DNA of 64,000 bases from Adiantum capillus-veneris (GCA_014529385.2 CM043944.1:65306248-65370247); one strand, 5' to 3'. Counted from the first letter of the stretch, positions 24,191 through 34,383 are shown. The notes: generated from the letters alone by a model not told the origin. Program-made: numbers and translations.

Positions 24191-25756
24191 CTATTGACTG
24201 TTTGAGCCATCTAAGATATGGCGAGCAATGTTTTCTCGGCGCTCTTGGGCGCAAGGAAGCTGTTTGTGCAGCACATCCCAAGCAATTTGTTCCACATTGC
24301 TTAGACCTACAGCTTGTCTTAAGGCCACGTTGCAAAGCACACGACCACGAATGTGTGTCGCAAATGCAGCACCGGCCAGAGATTTATTTACAAGATAGAT
24401 AACTTGGGAGGCTTGAGATATGGTTGGCAGGCATAGGATGCGGTTCATTGCTTTCATCATTAACACCCAAAATTGACCACAAGGAGTGTACTCCTTGTGG
24501 ATTATCGCAAAGCCATCCTAGGGGAGCTTGCCAAGGTAATGCGTAAGAGACGACTACCATCCAAAAGCTTGGCGCCTACCATCTCCTCCCCGGCCTGCAT
24601 GCTCATCCAGCTCCACAACATTCTACAAAGAAATCAATAGGTAAGTAAGATTTCAGAATGCAACAATGAAAATTAACGTAATCACAAAACAAAAATCAAT
24701 TAATACCTCTTGTTTTTCGTGGTCTTCATCGTTTATGCCTTTGCTGTCAAGAGAAATAGATGAATTGGGAGCCATAGCGACACTCTCAAGTTCATCTATA
24801 TGAACAGGCATAGGAGTGCGTTGGGCTTCAAGCAATGCGCGTGTAGCTACAAACTCATCCTGCGACACAGATGAGTGCAGTGCATCTGTCACCGCCACCA
24901 TTGCCAACTCCACTGTATCTACCACACTCTCTCCAAGGGGAAGGAGGCTTCAATCCAAAGGATCGGAAGAGGGGTCAATGGCAGAGGACTCTACAGTGGC
25001 ACAGAGGATGGACAGATACTCATCCATGCGGATGTCAAAAGTCTTTTCAAGATCATGTAAAAACAAATATTCCTCCCCATCTATCACAATTGGGGAGAGG
25101 TGTTCAAAAAAAACCTCCGGAGTTAATGTCTCCTCCGGCGCATCTGCAGCGGGCTTAAAGGATGCTTCTGCACCCTCATCACCCATGGATTTGGCGGCAT
25201 CCATGACACCTCCTGGGTAGGTTAGGGCAAGAATATTGCCCTCTTTGCTTGCATCCCAGGGTGCGATAATGGGCTCCTTTGTGTCCTTGACGACACCCCC
25301 AACGCGCAAATGAGGCAAATTCACCTCAGATCTTTCAGGCTCCTCCGCAAGAAGAAACACAAAAGTCTCAAAGCGACTTAGAAACTGGGTGCCGAACTTC
25401 TTCTTTTTCAAACGTGAATCTTCAATGTACTGACCTGCCTCACCCGCAATTACACAAAATCGCTAAAGTCGCTGGGTGAAAGGCCGATCACCTTTGTGTA
25501 TGTAGCGAAGCAAATCGCATGGAATCCGCGATTCCCCTTGTCCGACAATTGGTACAGCATACTTGTTGATGTAAAATTCAAAAAATTCTAAGATAGGCTG
25601 AAAAGATTGGCTGTTTAGGTGAATAGTTGCATTCACATCAGGGAATTGGGTGAAGAAATTGTGAAGATCGTCACGATCTTGCCACTCGGTTGTTTGTAAA
25701 AATGCTTGGAAGCGTTGTAACGCTGTGGCTTCGGGAGGGGTGGAGGAGGATGCCAT
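24191..25756 (-). pseudogene. Uncharacterised two-exon gene B of the three-gene insert
   Basis: ATG at 25756 (MASSSTPPEATALQRFQAFL), exon 1 to 24707, GT..AG intron 24706-24623 (84 bases), exon 2 24622-24191; frame is kept throughout, about 494 codons. Stops interrupt at 25460-25462 (TAG), about 24948 (TGA, where TGG is likely) and twice early in exon 2. The middle is acidic and Ala/Glu-rich. The C-terminal 90 residues (FWVLMMKAMNRILCLP, YLVNKSLAGAAF, GRVLCNVALRQAVGL, WDVLHKQLP) look like a compact helical domain, but I do not recognise the family. A TATA box lies 95 bases upstream. It is transcribed toward the hairpin. Confidence 0.6.
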
Positions 25757-25850
25757 AATGCTAGCTCTTAAAGTAGGAATGCAAAGAGTGTTGGAGCTCA
25801 AATGAGAGTGTGAATAGGCAAAGAGTGTGAAAATGGTAGGGTTAAGGAGG

Positions 25851-25860
25851 CTTTATATAG
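25851..25860 (-). promoter_or_regulatory. TATA box of gene B
   Basis: CTATATAAAG on the minus strand, about 95 bases before the ATG at 25756, a normal plant core-promoter distance. It supports both strand and start of gene B. Confidence 0.65.
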
Positions 25861-25864
25861 CATG

Positions 25865-25899
25865 CCCCCCCCCCCCCCCCCAAAAAAAAAAAAAAAAAA
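25865..25899. repeat. Poly-C then poly-A tract
   Basis: A run of 17 C followed by 18 A, just upstream of the gene B TATA box. Confidence 0.95.
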
Positions 25900-26212
25900 C
25901 AATAATTAAAATATTAAACAATTTTCATAAAGTAACACAAATAACAAGAAGTTATAAAAAACTTACAAACTAAATTACAATCATTTAACTCAAAAAACAC
26001 ATCACTAAAACTTTAAGATAATGTGCATTGCCAAAATTTGATACAACCATCCGCTTGAACTTACAATTGTGATATTATAAAAAATTTAAGTACAAAACAT
26101 AACTACTCTAATGATAAAATCAAATTCTCTTCCGTCGTCCACGCCTTTTCAATTTGAATCGTGCTCTCCATGCGGCTACCAATCTAGCAAAAAAAAAAAA
26201 AGCATACCCAAC
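25900..26212. other. AT-rich spacer with possible last exon of gene A
   Basis: Minus-strand sequence at about 26186-26120 follows an acceptor-like TTTGCTAG and can encode a short Arg/Lys-rich tail (AWRARFKLKRRGRRKRI). If spliced to the donor-like GTAAGG near 26280 it would form the C-terminus of gene A, but the junction frame is ambiguous. Confidence 0.35.
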
Positions 26213-27460
26213 TTAGAGCAGGTAATAATCAAAAGAACATAAATATAACATAATTAAGAGAGAAAAATCATTCACCTTACGTCGTCCGATGCAAAATTTT
26301 GTATCTTCTCCATGCTCTAAACACATTATCATTAAGTGCTCCCGCACATTGGCCAATGTCCAATGCTTGTTCACTTGGACGATTTCAACGGCACCACTCG
26401 ACAATTTGATTGCAATATCAAATACCTCAATTGTAGCATCGATGGATTGCAATGGAATCCATTCACCAAGCTTGCACATCCACCTTTCATAGAAGTACCG
26501 CACGTAAAGAGTGGAGCGCACCTTGATGAAACGGATAGCAATGCCGAAACTTCCAACCTGACACTGAAAGCGATCTCCGTTGTGAAGTCCTTCAAGATAC
26601 CCCCACTTCTCCCCAAGGATGGCTTCCAATGTATCGTATTGTAGATCTTTGCAAACATACATAGTATTTGTATGATAGAAAGGCAAAGATCCAAAGATGC
26701 TAGCGAAGACATGAGCAGGACAACACCATCCAAGCCCAACGGAACGCGAGGCTTTTCCAAATTTTAATGATGCTCTCACATCAGCTACAATCTTGGCTTT
26801 CAAAGACATTACAGTGAATGCATCTGGCTTTGGCTACTCTATGCTACGCAAGGTTGTAGCCTCCAAAGTTTGTAGCTCTCCGTAGCCTTCCTCATCTGTA
26901 GGTACAATGTACTTGTGGGTGTAGAAGAACACCCTTTGTCGTGCAAGGTTTGATGAAGTTGTGTTGGAGAAGAGCATATCCCCAAGACTTGCATGCATGG
27001 CCGTAAATGTGCCTGAAAGGCACGAGAGTGGTTGCTCCTCCACAAGGCTACAAGGAAAAACATGTACATAGAAACAAAACAGTCCGTGAGATGTAAAAAG
27101 TCCATTTTTTTGTTACCACCAAAACCATTGAAGTGCAAGGGACATACAATTACAAGGAAAATCCCTTGGGTTGGTGATCCCTCGTAGACGCATGTGTCCA
27201 AACATGAAAACATGTTGAACGATTTCCACCGTACCCTTGTCTCTTACTTGCTTGAAGCCTAGTAGTCTTCCCTTCCAATGAAGATCAACGTTTGTTCTTT
27301 CACGAACACGATGGGGACCGATTGCTGAAGGTTGCATGTAGACCTATGCACCTTCTTTAAAAAGCTAAGGTTCCCATTGCTGCTCCACATTCTTCAAGTT
27401 GTGGAGAACCATACTTTGAATGATGGGTTTGGGACGTCTATTTTGACCATTGTTTGCCAT
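26213..27460 (-). pseudogene. Uncharacterised intron-containing gene A of the three-gene insert
   Basis: ATG at 27460 (MANNGQNRRPKPIIQSMVLH). Exon 1 runs to 27117, intron 27116-27048 (GTAAC..TAG, 69 bases), exon 2 from 27047 to a stop at 26213, or to a donor near 26280 with a short basic last exon. Frame is kept across the intron, about 390 codons. Two TAG codons in exon 1 and one TAG at about 26836 break it. Recognisable blocks such as VDLHWKGRLLGFKQV, VEIVQHVFMFGHMRLRGI, ARQRVFFYTHKYIVP and FYERWMCKLGEWIPLQ have no family I can name. The compact mix of aromatic and basic residues suggests a folded protein. It reads in the same direction as gene B, about 450 bases upstream of it. Confidence 0.55.
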
Positions 27461-27472
27461 GGATGCTTAAGT

Positions 27473-27735
27473 GGGAGCTTGAAATTGCAATGGAGAGCTT
27501 GGGGAAGGAGGAGGGAGACAAAGTTTAGAGAGAGAGTGGGAGCTTACAGTTGCAATGGAGAGCTTGAGGAAGGAGGAGGCAAACAGAGTTTAGAGAGAGA
27601 GTGGGAGCTTAAAGTTGCAATGGAGAGCTTGAGGAAGGAGGAGGGAGACAGTTTAGAGAGAGAGTGGGAGCTTAAAGTTGCAATGGAGAGCTTGAAGAAG
27701 GAGGAAGGTGTAAAAGTTTAGAGAGAGAGTGAGAG
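27473..27735. repeat. Minisatellite, four units of 62-64 bases
   Basis: The unit GAGCTTAAAGTTGCAATGGA ... GGAAGGAGGAGG ... TTTAGAGAGAGAGTGG repeats at about 27477, 27541, 27604 and 27666. It lies directly 5' of gene A, so in its promoter or untranslated leader. On the plus strand it is open and would encode a repeating Glu/Lys-rich peptide, but this is probably fortuitous. Confidence 0.85.
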
Positions 27736-27849
27736 CTTTGTGTTATGGAAAGGGGCTATGGAGGAAGGGAGTCTTGGAAAAAAGGTTTTAGAGTGAGAAA
27801 ATGACTTTTTGATCATAGGGTAGGTTTGGGGGGAGTTTTGGATGGAATA

Positions 27850-28088
27850 TTTTGAATTTAATTTTTTTTTGAAAATTTTGAAATTTTAAGGTTTTTGCAA
27901 AAACGTAACTGTGGACCCACCACTCCCCCCCTCCCTTTTCCCCCCTCTCTCTTTTACCCATCCACCTCCCTCTAGGATACAAAGCAATAAATTAGTGCAC
28001 AACCCTATTATTCTCTCTACTTTCTTAGGTTCTAGACTTATATACATTGCTCTCTTCCTATTGGCTAGAGCCTAATTAACCTTAATCC
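27850..28088 (-). repeat. Right terminal inverted repeat candidate of the three-gene insert
   Basis: Read on the minus strand it starts GGATTAAGGTTAATT (28088-28074), then GGGAGGTGG, GTAAAAGAGAGAGGGGGG, and CAGTTACG followed by A-rich sequence. The block order mirrors 19716-20000 on the plus strand. Confidence 0.4.
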
Positions 28089-28109
28089 TATATGGCCCAA
28101 AGAGAGTCC

Positions 28110-28429
28110 ACATTTTTCCTAATGAAGAAAAGTTTTTTGACTTTTCAAACCAGAAACCAAGAAGACAAAAATGGTATAGAAGAAAAATATAAACAAAAAA
28201 CTTGAAATCTAGACCTATGTCATCAATTTCTAGCAAAACATAATTTTTGATGCAGATAGATGCACATGATTGTGTCAAAGACAAAACCATAGGTAGATTT
28301 CCTTCAAACAACAAGCAAGGAACATCAAAAACTTCAAGGAAAACAAGAAGGAAAACTCAATCAAAACCTAAGCACTAGGATGATGAATCATCCATGACAT
28401 GGGTTGAATGAAAGAAAAAATATCAAAAG
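28110..28429. other. Junction zone back into Gypsy element 1
   Basis: AT-rich sequence between the right end of the insert and the recognisable pol frame. No motif was found; it is probably the degraded protease-RT spacer of Gypsy element 1. Confidence 0.3.
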
Positions 28430-30553
28430 TTGAAGAAAACTCTAAAGGAGGTGTATACCACTAAAATGGAAACAATCGAGGAAGAGAATGAAGATGTAAT
28501 GAGTGTTCCATCTCACTACAAGAAATATACTCTCAAAGACCGAAAGATCATAGTGGAACAACATGTAAGGAAACTAAGAAAGCAGGGTGAGTCATATAAA
28601 GGATCTAAAAATGCAGATTTAGCCGAACCAAGAGAAGAGGCCAGACCTACCTACATTGTGAACGACTTGATTGAAGAATAAGAAGAGATTTTGCTAAGAT
28701 TACTAAAAGAATACCGAGATATCTTTGATTGGTCTTATAAAGATTTCATAGGTGTTGATCCAAAAATTTGTCAACATACCATACCCATGAGAGATGATGC
28801 AAAACCAAGTAGACAACGGCCATATACTTATAATGAAACATTTGCCAAAAAGATAAAAAAAGAGATAGAGAAGCTCAAGGAAGCCAAATTCATTTATGAA
28901 ATTGAACACACAAATTGGGTGTCTCCAATTGTGGTGGTACCCAAGAAAAATAGAAAATTATGTGTCAATCTTAAAAAAGTAAATGCAGCCACCATTAGAG
29001 ATAACTACCCTCTTCCAATCACCGAGCATGTTTTAGAACGAGTTGTAGGAAAAGAAGCTTACAACTTTTAGATGGCTTTCCGAGGTACACTCAACTTTTG
29101 GTTGATCCAAAAAGATCAACATAAAACTGCCTTTGTAACTGAATGGGGTATTTTTGCCTATAGGGCTATGCCTTTTGGGCTAACTAATGCTCCTGCCACC
29201 TGTCAAAGATTGATGAGCCATGCTTTCAAAGAATATCTTAGGAATATCTTGGAAGTATATATGGATGATTTATGTGTACATTCATCAACCCGAGCTGATC
29301 ACTTTGAACATCTCAAAACTGTCTTTGAAAAAAGTAGACTTTATAGGATTTGCTTAAATCTTGAAAAGTACACATCTATGGGCAGACAAGGAAAAATTAT
29401 TGGACATATAGTGTCTAAAAATGGCATACCGATCGATATGGATAAAATTCATGTTATTGCGGAATTGCCTAGACTGAACACAGTCAAAGGGGTTCAAGTT
29501 TTTATGGGACGTTGTGGATATTATAGACAATTTATTTATACGTATGCTATAATCACAAAATCCATGTACGGCTTGGTTACACGCTTTGTATGGACCGATG
29601 ACTGTGAACAATCCTCCATGAAGCTTAAACAAGCTCTCACTATGGCCCTAATAATGAAAGCACAAAATTGGAATAAGATATTCCATGTACATGTTGATGC
29701 TTCCAATTTTTCCATTGGGTGTATATTAGCTCAACCAGGAGGCAAAAAATTTGATTTTCCCATTTTCTATGCTAGTAGACAACTCAATGTGGCAGAGAAA
29801 AACTATACAACCACCAAAAGCAAAGGATCAGGGATGATCTATGTCGTAAAAAATTATAAACATTACCTTTTAGCCAACAAATTTGTACTCTTTGTGGACC
29901 ACCAAGCTTTATTGTATATGATCAACAAGCCATGCAACACGGGGAGAATCGTGAGATGGTTTATCATTCTTTTGGAATTTGATTTCATTGTAGTTGTAAA
30001 AAAGGGCACCACACATCAAAGAGCAGATCATTTATCAAGGATTATTTTAGGAGAACCACCAAAAGGGTTAGATGATGATCTACCATATGCATATTTGTTC
30101 TCTATGGAAATGATACCCGTTGGTAAAAAAAATATGGTTTCATTGATGACTATAGCTCAAGTGGATTCTCAAATATCACTTCCTATTACACCAAGATTAA
30201 TTGGGAAATCGACTATGTATCAACTACTAACTGAAAGGCTATACAAAAGAAATCGAGATGGAATATTGCTTTTGTGTATTAATCCTGAGGAGAAAACCCA
30301 ATACCTAACTCAGGCACACATTACCATAGTAGAGCTTCACTTTGCTGAAGAGAAAACTATGCAAGGAATCTTGAGATTTGGAGTATTTTGGCCAACCATG
30401 AGGAGTGATGTTCACTCATTTGTGAAAAACTATCTTCAATGCCAAAAACAAACACCCATACTTCATGTGACATTATTTCAAATCTCACTCATTCCTAAGT
30501 GGAGTAACTATATAGTTACTGTAACATTTGATGGCCTAATAACTTGTGTGTAG
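28430..30553 (+). pseudogene. Gypsy element 1 pol: RT, RNase H and integrase zinc region
   Basis: Pieces 28430-28681, 28691-29071 and 29072-30553 are separated by single stops. RT begins with EYRDIFDWSYKDF, then HTIPMRDDAKPSRQRPY, WVSPIVVVPKKN, AFRTE-like AFVTEWGIFAYRAMPFG and the active site VYMDDLCVHS near 29253-29282. The LDGFSGYNQ-type block is degenerate (MAFRGTLNF). RNase H follows with HVDASNFSIGCILAQ, FYASRQLN, FVDHQALLYM and GTTHQRADHLSR. A degenerate integrase zinc region (ITIVELHFAEE, YLQCQKQTP) ends at 30553; the catalytic core is absent. About 700 codons remain of a normal pol of over 1000. Confidence 0.88.
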
Positions 30554-31324
30554 TGGAAAATAGAATAGACATAGTGAGCAGTTCATTAGAATCAATTCCT
30601 AATGAGCATAGCAAGATTACTTTGATACAGAGAGCAACAAAAAGCATAACACCTAGTTAGATAGGCATGAACAATACTTCAAAAGAGAGAGAAATTAAGC
30701 TATTGACAACAGTTGATGACCAGATTTATATGGAGCCGGTCCCCCCTCCAGAAGGCTTTGTATTATAGGTTTCCCCCCATCAAGGGAGACATTTTACAAT
30801 ACAATACTTTGTGTTCCTTCAATATCTAGCTAGTGAAATGAAGATGGAAGCTTCATGCACTAAGAAAACACTTTAAAACACAACATCAATTCCGTCACGG
30901 TGCTCAGACCCAAGACCTCACACACCTTGAAAGATGGTGAGAGCTAGCGGGGTATGAGAATAGATTGAGAGGAAGAAGGATTAGTCTTACAAGAAAGAAG
31001 TATATCTCCTTACCTAATCACTCATAATAGCTTAGCATAGCTTAGTAATTAGCATGGTAGAGGGGATGATCATGCATTGAAGCTTGGCTCTTGGTTGGAT
31101 TTGAATCACAAAGCCAAGAGTTTTTGGTGTAGGCCTCTCTTCTCCAAGCTTGGAGTAGATGATGAGATTTCCATTAAAGCTTGAGAAGGAGAGAGACAGA
31201 GAGAGAGTCTTCTTGCTTCACACATGAGATTTTGTGAGTGTATGTTTGATAATGCCTTGTCAAATTCATCCCCCTCTCTCTCTCTTGGTCGACCCCTCTT
31301 GGAAAATACTCATGATGACACCCC

Positions 31325-31647
31325 ATTGGACCCTGCAAAGCTTAGCCAATAAAAAATGAGAAGCATACGTGATAGCCTTGTGACATATGTCCCCCTTTCC
31401 CCTTTTGTGAGATCTTTAGGTGATTAATTAATGCAATAAACTCTTATTGGACCCCTTTGTCTTCTAGCCAATAGGAATCAGGCAAGCCATTGGGCTGCGG
31501 AATGCTCATTGGACCCCTTGCGAGACTGTCCAATAGTCTTCTAGAGAGATTAATTCTTATTGTTTATTTTATTAAGTGTTTTTAAATGAATTAAACTAGA
31601 TTTACTCTAGAATAATTCTCATTGGTCCACCTCTATGGCCATCCAAT
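31325..31647. promoter_or_regulatory. Four inverted CCAAT-box pairs with fixed 26-27-base span
   Basis: ATTGG...CCAAT pairs occur at 31325-31350, 31446-31472, 31508-31534 and 31621-31647. In each pair ATTGG is followed by ACCC or TCCA, and in three of the four the closing CCAAT runs into AATAG. The constant span suggests paired sites for an NF-Y-like factor or a repeated hairpin. Confidence 0.6.
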
Positions 31648-31729
31648 AGGATATGAATGCACCTTGTGGGAAATTGGCCTAGGGAGCTGACATGTGTCCA
31701 TTATGAACTTTCTGTAAAGGGAAGCCTTT

Positions 31730-31732
<3 letters not shown>

Positions 31733-31762
<30 letters not shown>
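31733..31762. repeat. (TG)n microsatellite
   Basis: About 15 TG units within the candidate LTR. Confidence 0.95.
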
Positions 31763-31764
<2 letters not shown>

Positions 31765-31967
31765 CTCACAAGATTCTCTCTCTTCCCGTACCTTTAGGGC
31801 TCACCCCCTCCTCTTTAGGAGTCATGGAAGACTTCTTGATCACCAACTAAACCATCCAATTCCACTAAGCTTGACCATTTGGACTTACCTTTGATTTTTG
31901 GAAGTCTTAATGGGCTAAACCTTAGGTATTTGAAGCCCATTTCTTGCACATTTCTCTTTTGCAGATG

Positions 31968-31989
31968 CCCCCCCCCCCCCCCCCCCCCC
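31968..31989 (-). promoter_or_regulatory. Possible polypurine tract (22 G on the minus strand)
   Basis: An uninterrupted C run on the plus strand. On the minus strand it precedes CATCTGCAAAAGAG and could prime plus-strand synthesis of the chromovirus-like element, or be a simple homopolymer. Confidence 0.35.
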
Positions 31990-32529
31990 TTTGGATCCCT
32001 ATTTTCCCTCGTTTGGATCCCTGTTGTGGCCGGTCTGCCAGCTTAACCAATATTCTAGCTTTTTCTCCCCTGGTACTTCCCCATATTAAATGATCAGTTT
32101 AACATGAGAAAATCATTTAGGAGAATTAGATATTGGTTACTATGACATTACCTCTCTCTTGAAATCATAGTCGTCGCTCGTCGACTATGGGGTAGAGAAG
32201 ATAAAGCCTATTCATTAGTCCTTTTTCTAGCGGGTAGAGGATCCCTATTTTACCCTACAACATCGTTCAAGAATGGATGACTAATCCATTTGGTGCTTGA
32301 GAGCCTAAGGATGCCGCAAGAATGTCTGTGCATATTTAGTCCTATCAATCTTCTATAGTAGAGTGACAAGCTCTACTTGGTGTTTGGAAGACGTCATCTC
32401 CATAAACTTGATTCTAAGCATGCATACTACTGAACATTTGTGCACAATAAAGAAAAAGAGAGTCTTATAAGACAAAAAAATTTCTCATTTTAAACATTTT
32501 TACATTTGCTTACTCTGAAGAAGCATTGT

Positions 32530-33369
32530 AAGCATTGACGAGGTTTAGGTTATCCTTTAATTGTATGCCTTGCATCCATCTAGCATCTTCAAAAGGATAA
32601 TTCTTAAACTTAATAAGATACCGTCGGATAGTCTTACCACCTCTTAATACCTTTTCTTCATGTCAAAGAATGGACTCGGGTTGCATCACCTCTTCTTGGT
32701 CCTCAATCTCCGGTGGGTCTTCAATAGTTGGTTCTTGAGGTGTCTCTCCTTTGTAAGGCTTTAGTAGGCTCACATGGAAAGCATTGTGTATGAGCCAATG
32801 GCTAGGCAATTTGAGTTGATAGGCCATCTCATTGATTGGTCTAAGAATTTGGAAGGGACCATAGTACCTTTTTGCTAACTTAGCATAGTACTTTTGGTGT
32901 CCCATAGGATTCTTGCCTGTGATGTGCCTTAATCAAGCCTTGGGAAATTTAAGCAAGATCCAATCTTTTTCTTTAAAGGCTTGGGCTCTTCTGTGCTTAT
33001 CAGCAGTAGCCTTTTGCATTTGCTGTGAGATAGAGATACATCCTTGATCTTTGGAAAGATTCTTGTATGTTTTGGCTATACTCATCTGTAGCGAAGATCT
33101 TTCGTGTACCTTAAGTAGCAGGGACTTTTGGATCTTCCCTCAATAACCTCAAAAGGTTCTTTTCCCGTGGAAGTATGTACAGTGTTATTATAGGCATACT
33201 CCACTAAGGGTAAGTACTTCTCCCATTGGGACCTTTGATCTACTTCTGTTACATAGCCCTTTAGTAGATCAAGGATTGTTAGGTTAGCTATTTCACTTTG
33301 GCCATCCGTTTGTGGGTGATAGACCAAAGAGAATTTTAACCTTGTCCCTAAGTTCTCAAAGAGACCCTT
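32530..33369 (-). pseudogene. Chromovirus-like Gypsy: integrase C-terminus and chromodomain-like tail
   Basis: Minus-strand pieces 33327-33082 and 32905-32663, then in another frame down to about 32530. The first keeps the integrase Glu block VYHPQTDGQSEIAN and ends after TGKEPFEV. The second has [13 protein letters not shown] and [17 protein letters not shown], the usual Gypsy integrase C-terminus. The last part reads IRRYLIKFKNYPFEDARW, which matches the chromodomain pattern of chromoviruses. Frameshifts separate all three. The tail would normally steer integration to particular chromatin. Confidence 0.8.
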
Positions 33370-34383
33370 CTAAAAATTATTGGTCATTCTAGGATCTCTA
33401 TCCAACACTATGGACATCGGAAAGCCATGGTACTTGAAGATTTGTGAAATGAAGAGGGTTGCCATTTGATGGGCTTTGATAGTCTTTTTGACAGGTATGA
33501 AATGAGCTTGTTTGCGAAACCTGTCTACTATCGTCCATATTCTCGTATTCCCATGGATAGACTTGGGCAATCCAAAGATAGAATCCATGGATATGGTCTC
33601 CCATGGTGAATTAGGGATTGGCAATGGTTGTATCAATCCAAGTTGCTTCCCTCTATCAAACTTTGTCTTTTGGCATACCACACATTTAGAAACATACTCT
33701 TGTATGTTTGCTTTCATGGTAGGCCAATAGAAATATGTTTCAATTCCTTTTAGGGTAGACTGAATCCCTCTATGCTCCACATAAGGAGGAGCATGAGATT
33801 CACACATTACTTTCTCACGTAGTGAGTTAGTAATGCATAGTCTATTGCCATAGAGAAGATAACCATCTTGTAAAGTAAATGGTTCCTCTTTCTTCCCTAG
33901 TGCAAGGGCTGAAATCACATCTCTAAAATCGGGATCAATAGCATACTCATCTATCATAGAAGATAGATCATTATGAGCTGCTATGGAAACCGCATTCACT
34001 CTTGGCTCTCTTGAGAGTGCATTGGCTACTTGATTATGCTTGCCAGCAATGTGAGCAATATGAAAATGAAATTGCAAAAGAAAATTTTCCCACCTCATTT
34101 GTTTGTCGGAGAGCTTGGTCTGCATTATGAAGTACTTAAGGATTTGGTGATCCGTCCGCAGAATGAAAGGAGTCCCCAGTAAATAGTGCTTCCACGAGTC
34201 TAAGGCATGAAAAACTGCGAGGAGTTCCTTTTCATATATGCCTATATGTTGCTCAATAAGGTCGAGCCTTCGACTTTCATAGGCTATGGCATGCCCTTCT
34301 TGGAGCAAAACAACTCCAAGGTAATCACCACAAGCGTCACATTGGACCTCAAATGGCTTTGAGAGGTCTGGCAGTGTAAGCAC
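33370..34383 (-). CDS. Chromovirus-like Gypsy: RNase H and integrase core (one open frame)
   Basis: An unbroken frame of 337 codons. RNase H shows FEVQCDACGDYLGVVLLQ, YEKELLAV, LRTDHQILKYF and AGKHNQVANALSR. Integrase follows with the HHCC zinc finger (ending CVVCQKTK), then Asp in SMDSIFGLP and Asp in VLDRDPRM. The third catalytic residue, Glu, lies across a stop in the next piece (33327-33082). The start of this frame is the point where the upstream RT frame is broken, so it is a fragment of a longer pol. Confidence 0.85.
   Translation of the reverse strand: MLTLPDLSKPFEVQCDACGDYLGVVLLQEGHAIAYESRRLDLIEQHIGIYEKELLAVFHALDSWKHYLLGTPFILRTDHQILKYFIMQTKLSDKQMRWENFLLQFHFHIAHIAGKHNQVANALSREPRVNAVSIAAHNDLSSMIDEYAIDPDFRDVISALALGKKEEPFTLQDGYLLYGNRLCITNSLREKVMCESHAPPYVEHRGIQSTLKGIETYFYWPTMKANIQEYVSKCVVCQKTKFDRGKQLGLIQPLPIPNSPWETISMDSIFGLPKSIHGNTRIWTIVDRFRKQAHFIPVKKTIKAHQMATLFISQIFKYHGFPMSIVLDRDPRMTNNF

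Larger units (their letters stand above)
19690..28110. mobile_element. Candidate three-gene DNA transposon carrying a histone H3 domain
   Basis: This block sits between the protease and RT of Gypsy element 1. It holds a plus-strand transposase-like/histone H3 gene (20348-23517), a 183-base hairpin, and two minus-strand genes (25756-24191 and 27460-26213). The ends look like diverged inverted repeats: GGATTAAAGCTAATT at 19716-19730 against GGATTAAGGTTAATT on the minus strand at 28088-28074. Further in, both ends show purine-rich GAGAGAGGGG/GTAAAAGAGAG blocks and then AGTTATG/AGTTACG with A-rich sequence, in the same order. A target duplication was not found. The gene set being one transposon is inference; the genes and nested position are visible. 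Confidence 0.55.
7420..30553 (+). mobile_element. Gypsy element 1 (decayed, split by two insertions)
   Basis: Parts in order: LTR 7420-7839, tRNA-Asp primer site, long leader with tandem repeats, gag 9819-10692, Copia insertion, rest of gag and protease 16240-19690, three-gene insertion, then RT/RNase H/integrase zinc region 28430-30553. The catalytic integrase core and the 3' LTR are missing. The order LTR-gag-protease-RT fits Ty3/Gypsy. Many stops and frame changes show it is old, and it must predate both insertions. Confidence 0.7.
30560..31967 (-). repeat. Candidate 3' LTR of the chromovirus-like element
   Basis: This 1.4 kb non-coding stretch lies where the 3' LTR of the minus-strand Gypsy element should be, next to a 22-base G run that could be its polypurine tract. 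A TATA-like CCATATAAAT (minus strand, about 30730) is compatible with an LTR promoter. It also carries four inverted CCAAT pairs. No second copy is present to prove LTR identity. Confidence 0.35.

Noticed and set aside
24816-25220. Plus-strand frames of up to 134 codons opposite gene B
   Set aside because: Gene B on the minus strand keeps frame over an intron and has a TATA box; the plus frames overlap one another in different frames and lack motifs.
27332-27721. Plus-strand repetitive Glu/Lys-rich protein over the minisatellite
   Set aside because: Open only because the repeat unit has no stop in that frame; unit lengths 62-64 are not all multiples of three.
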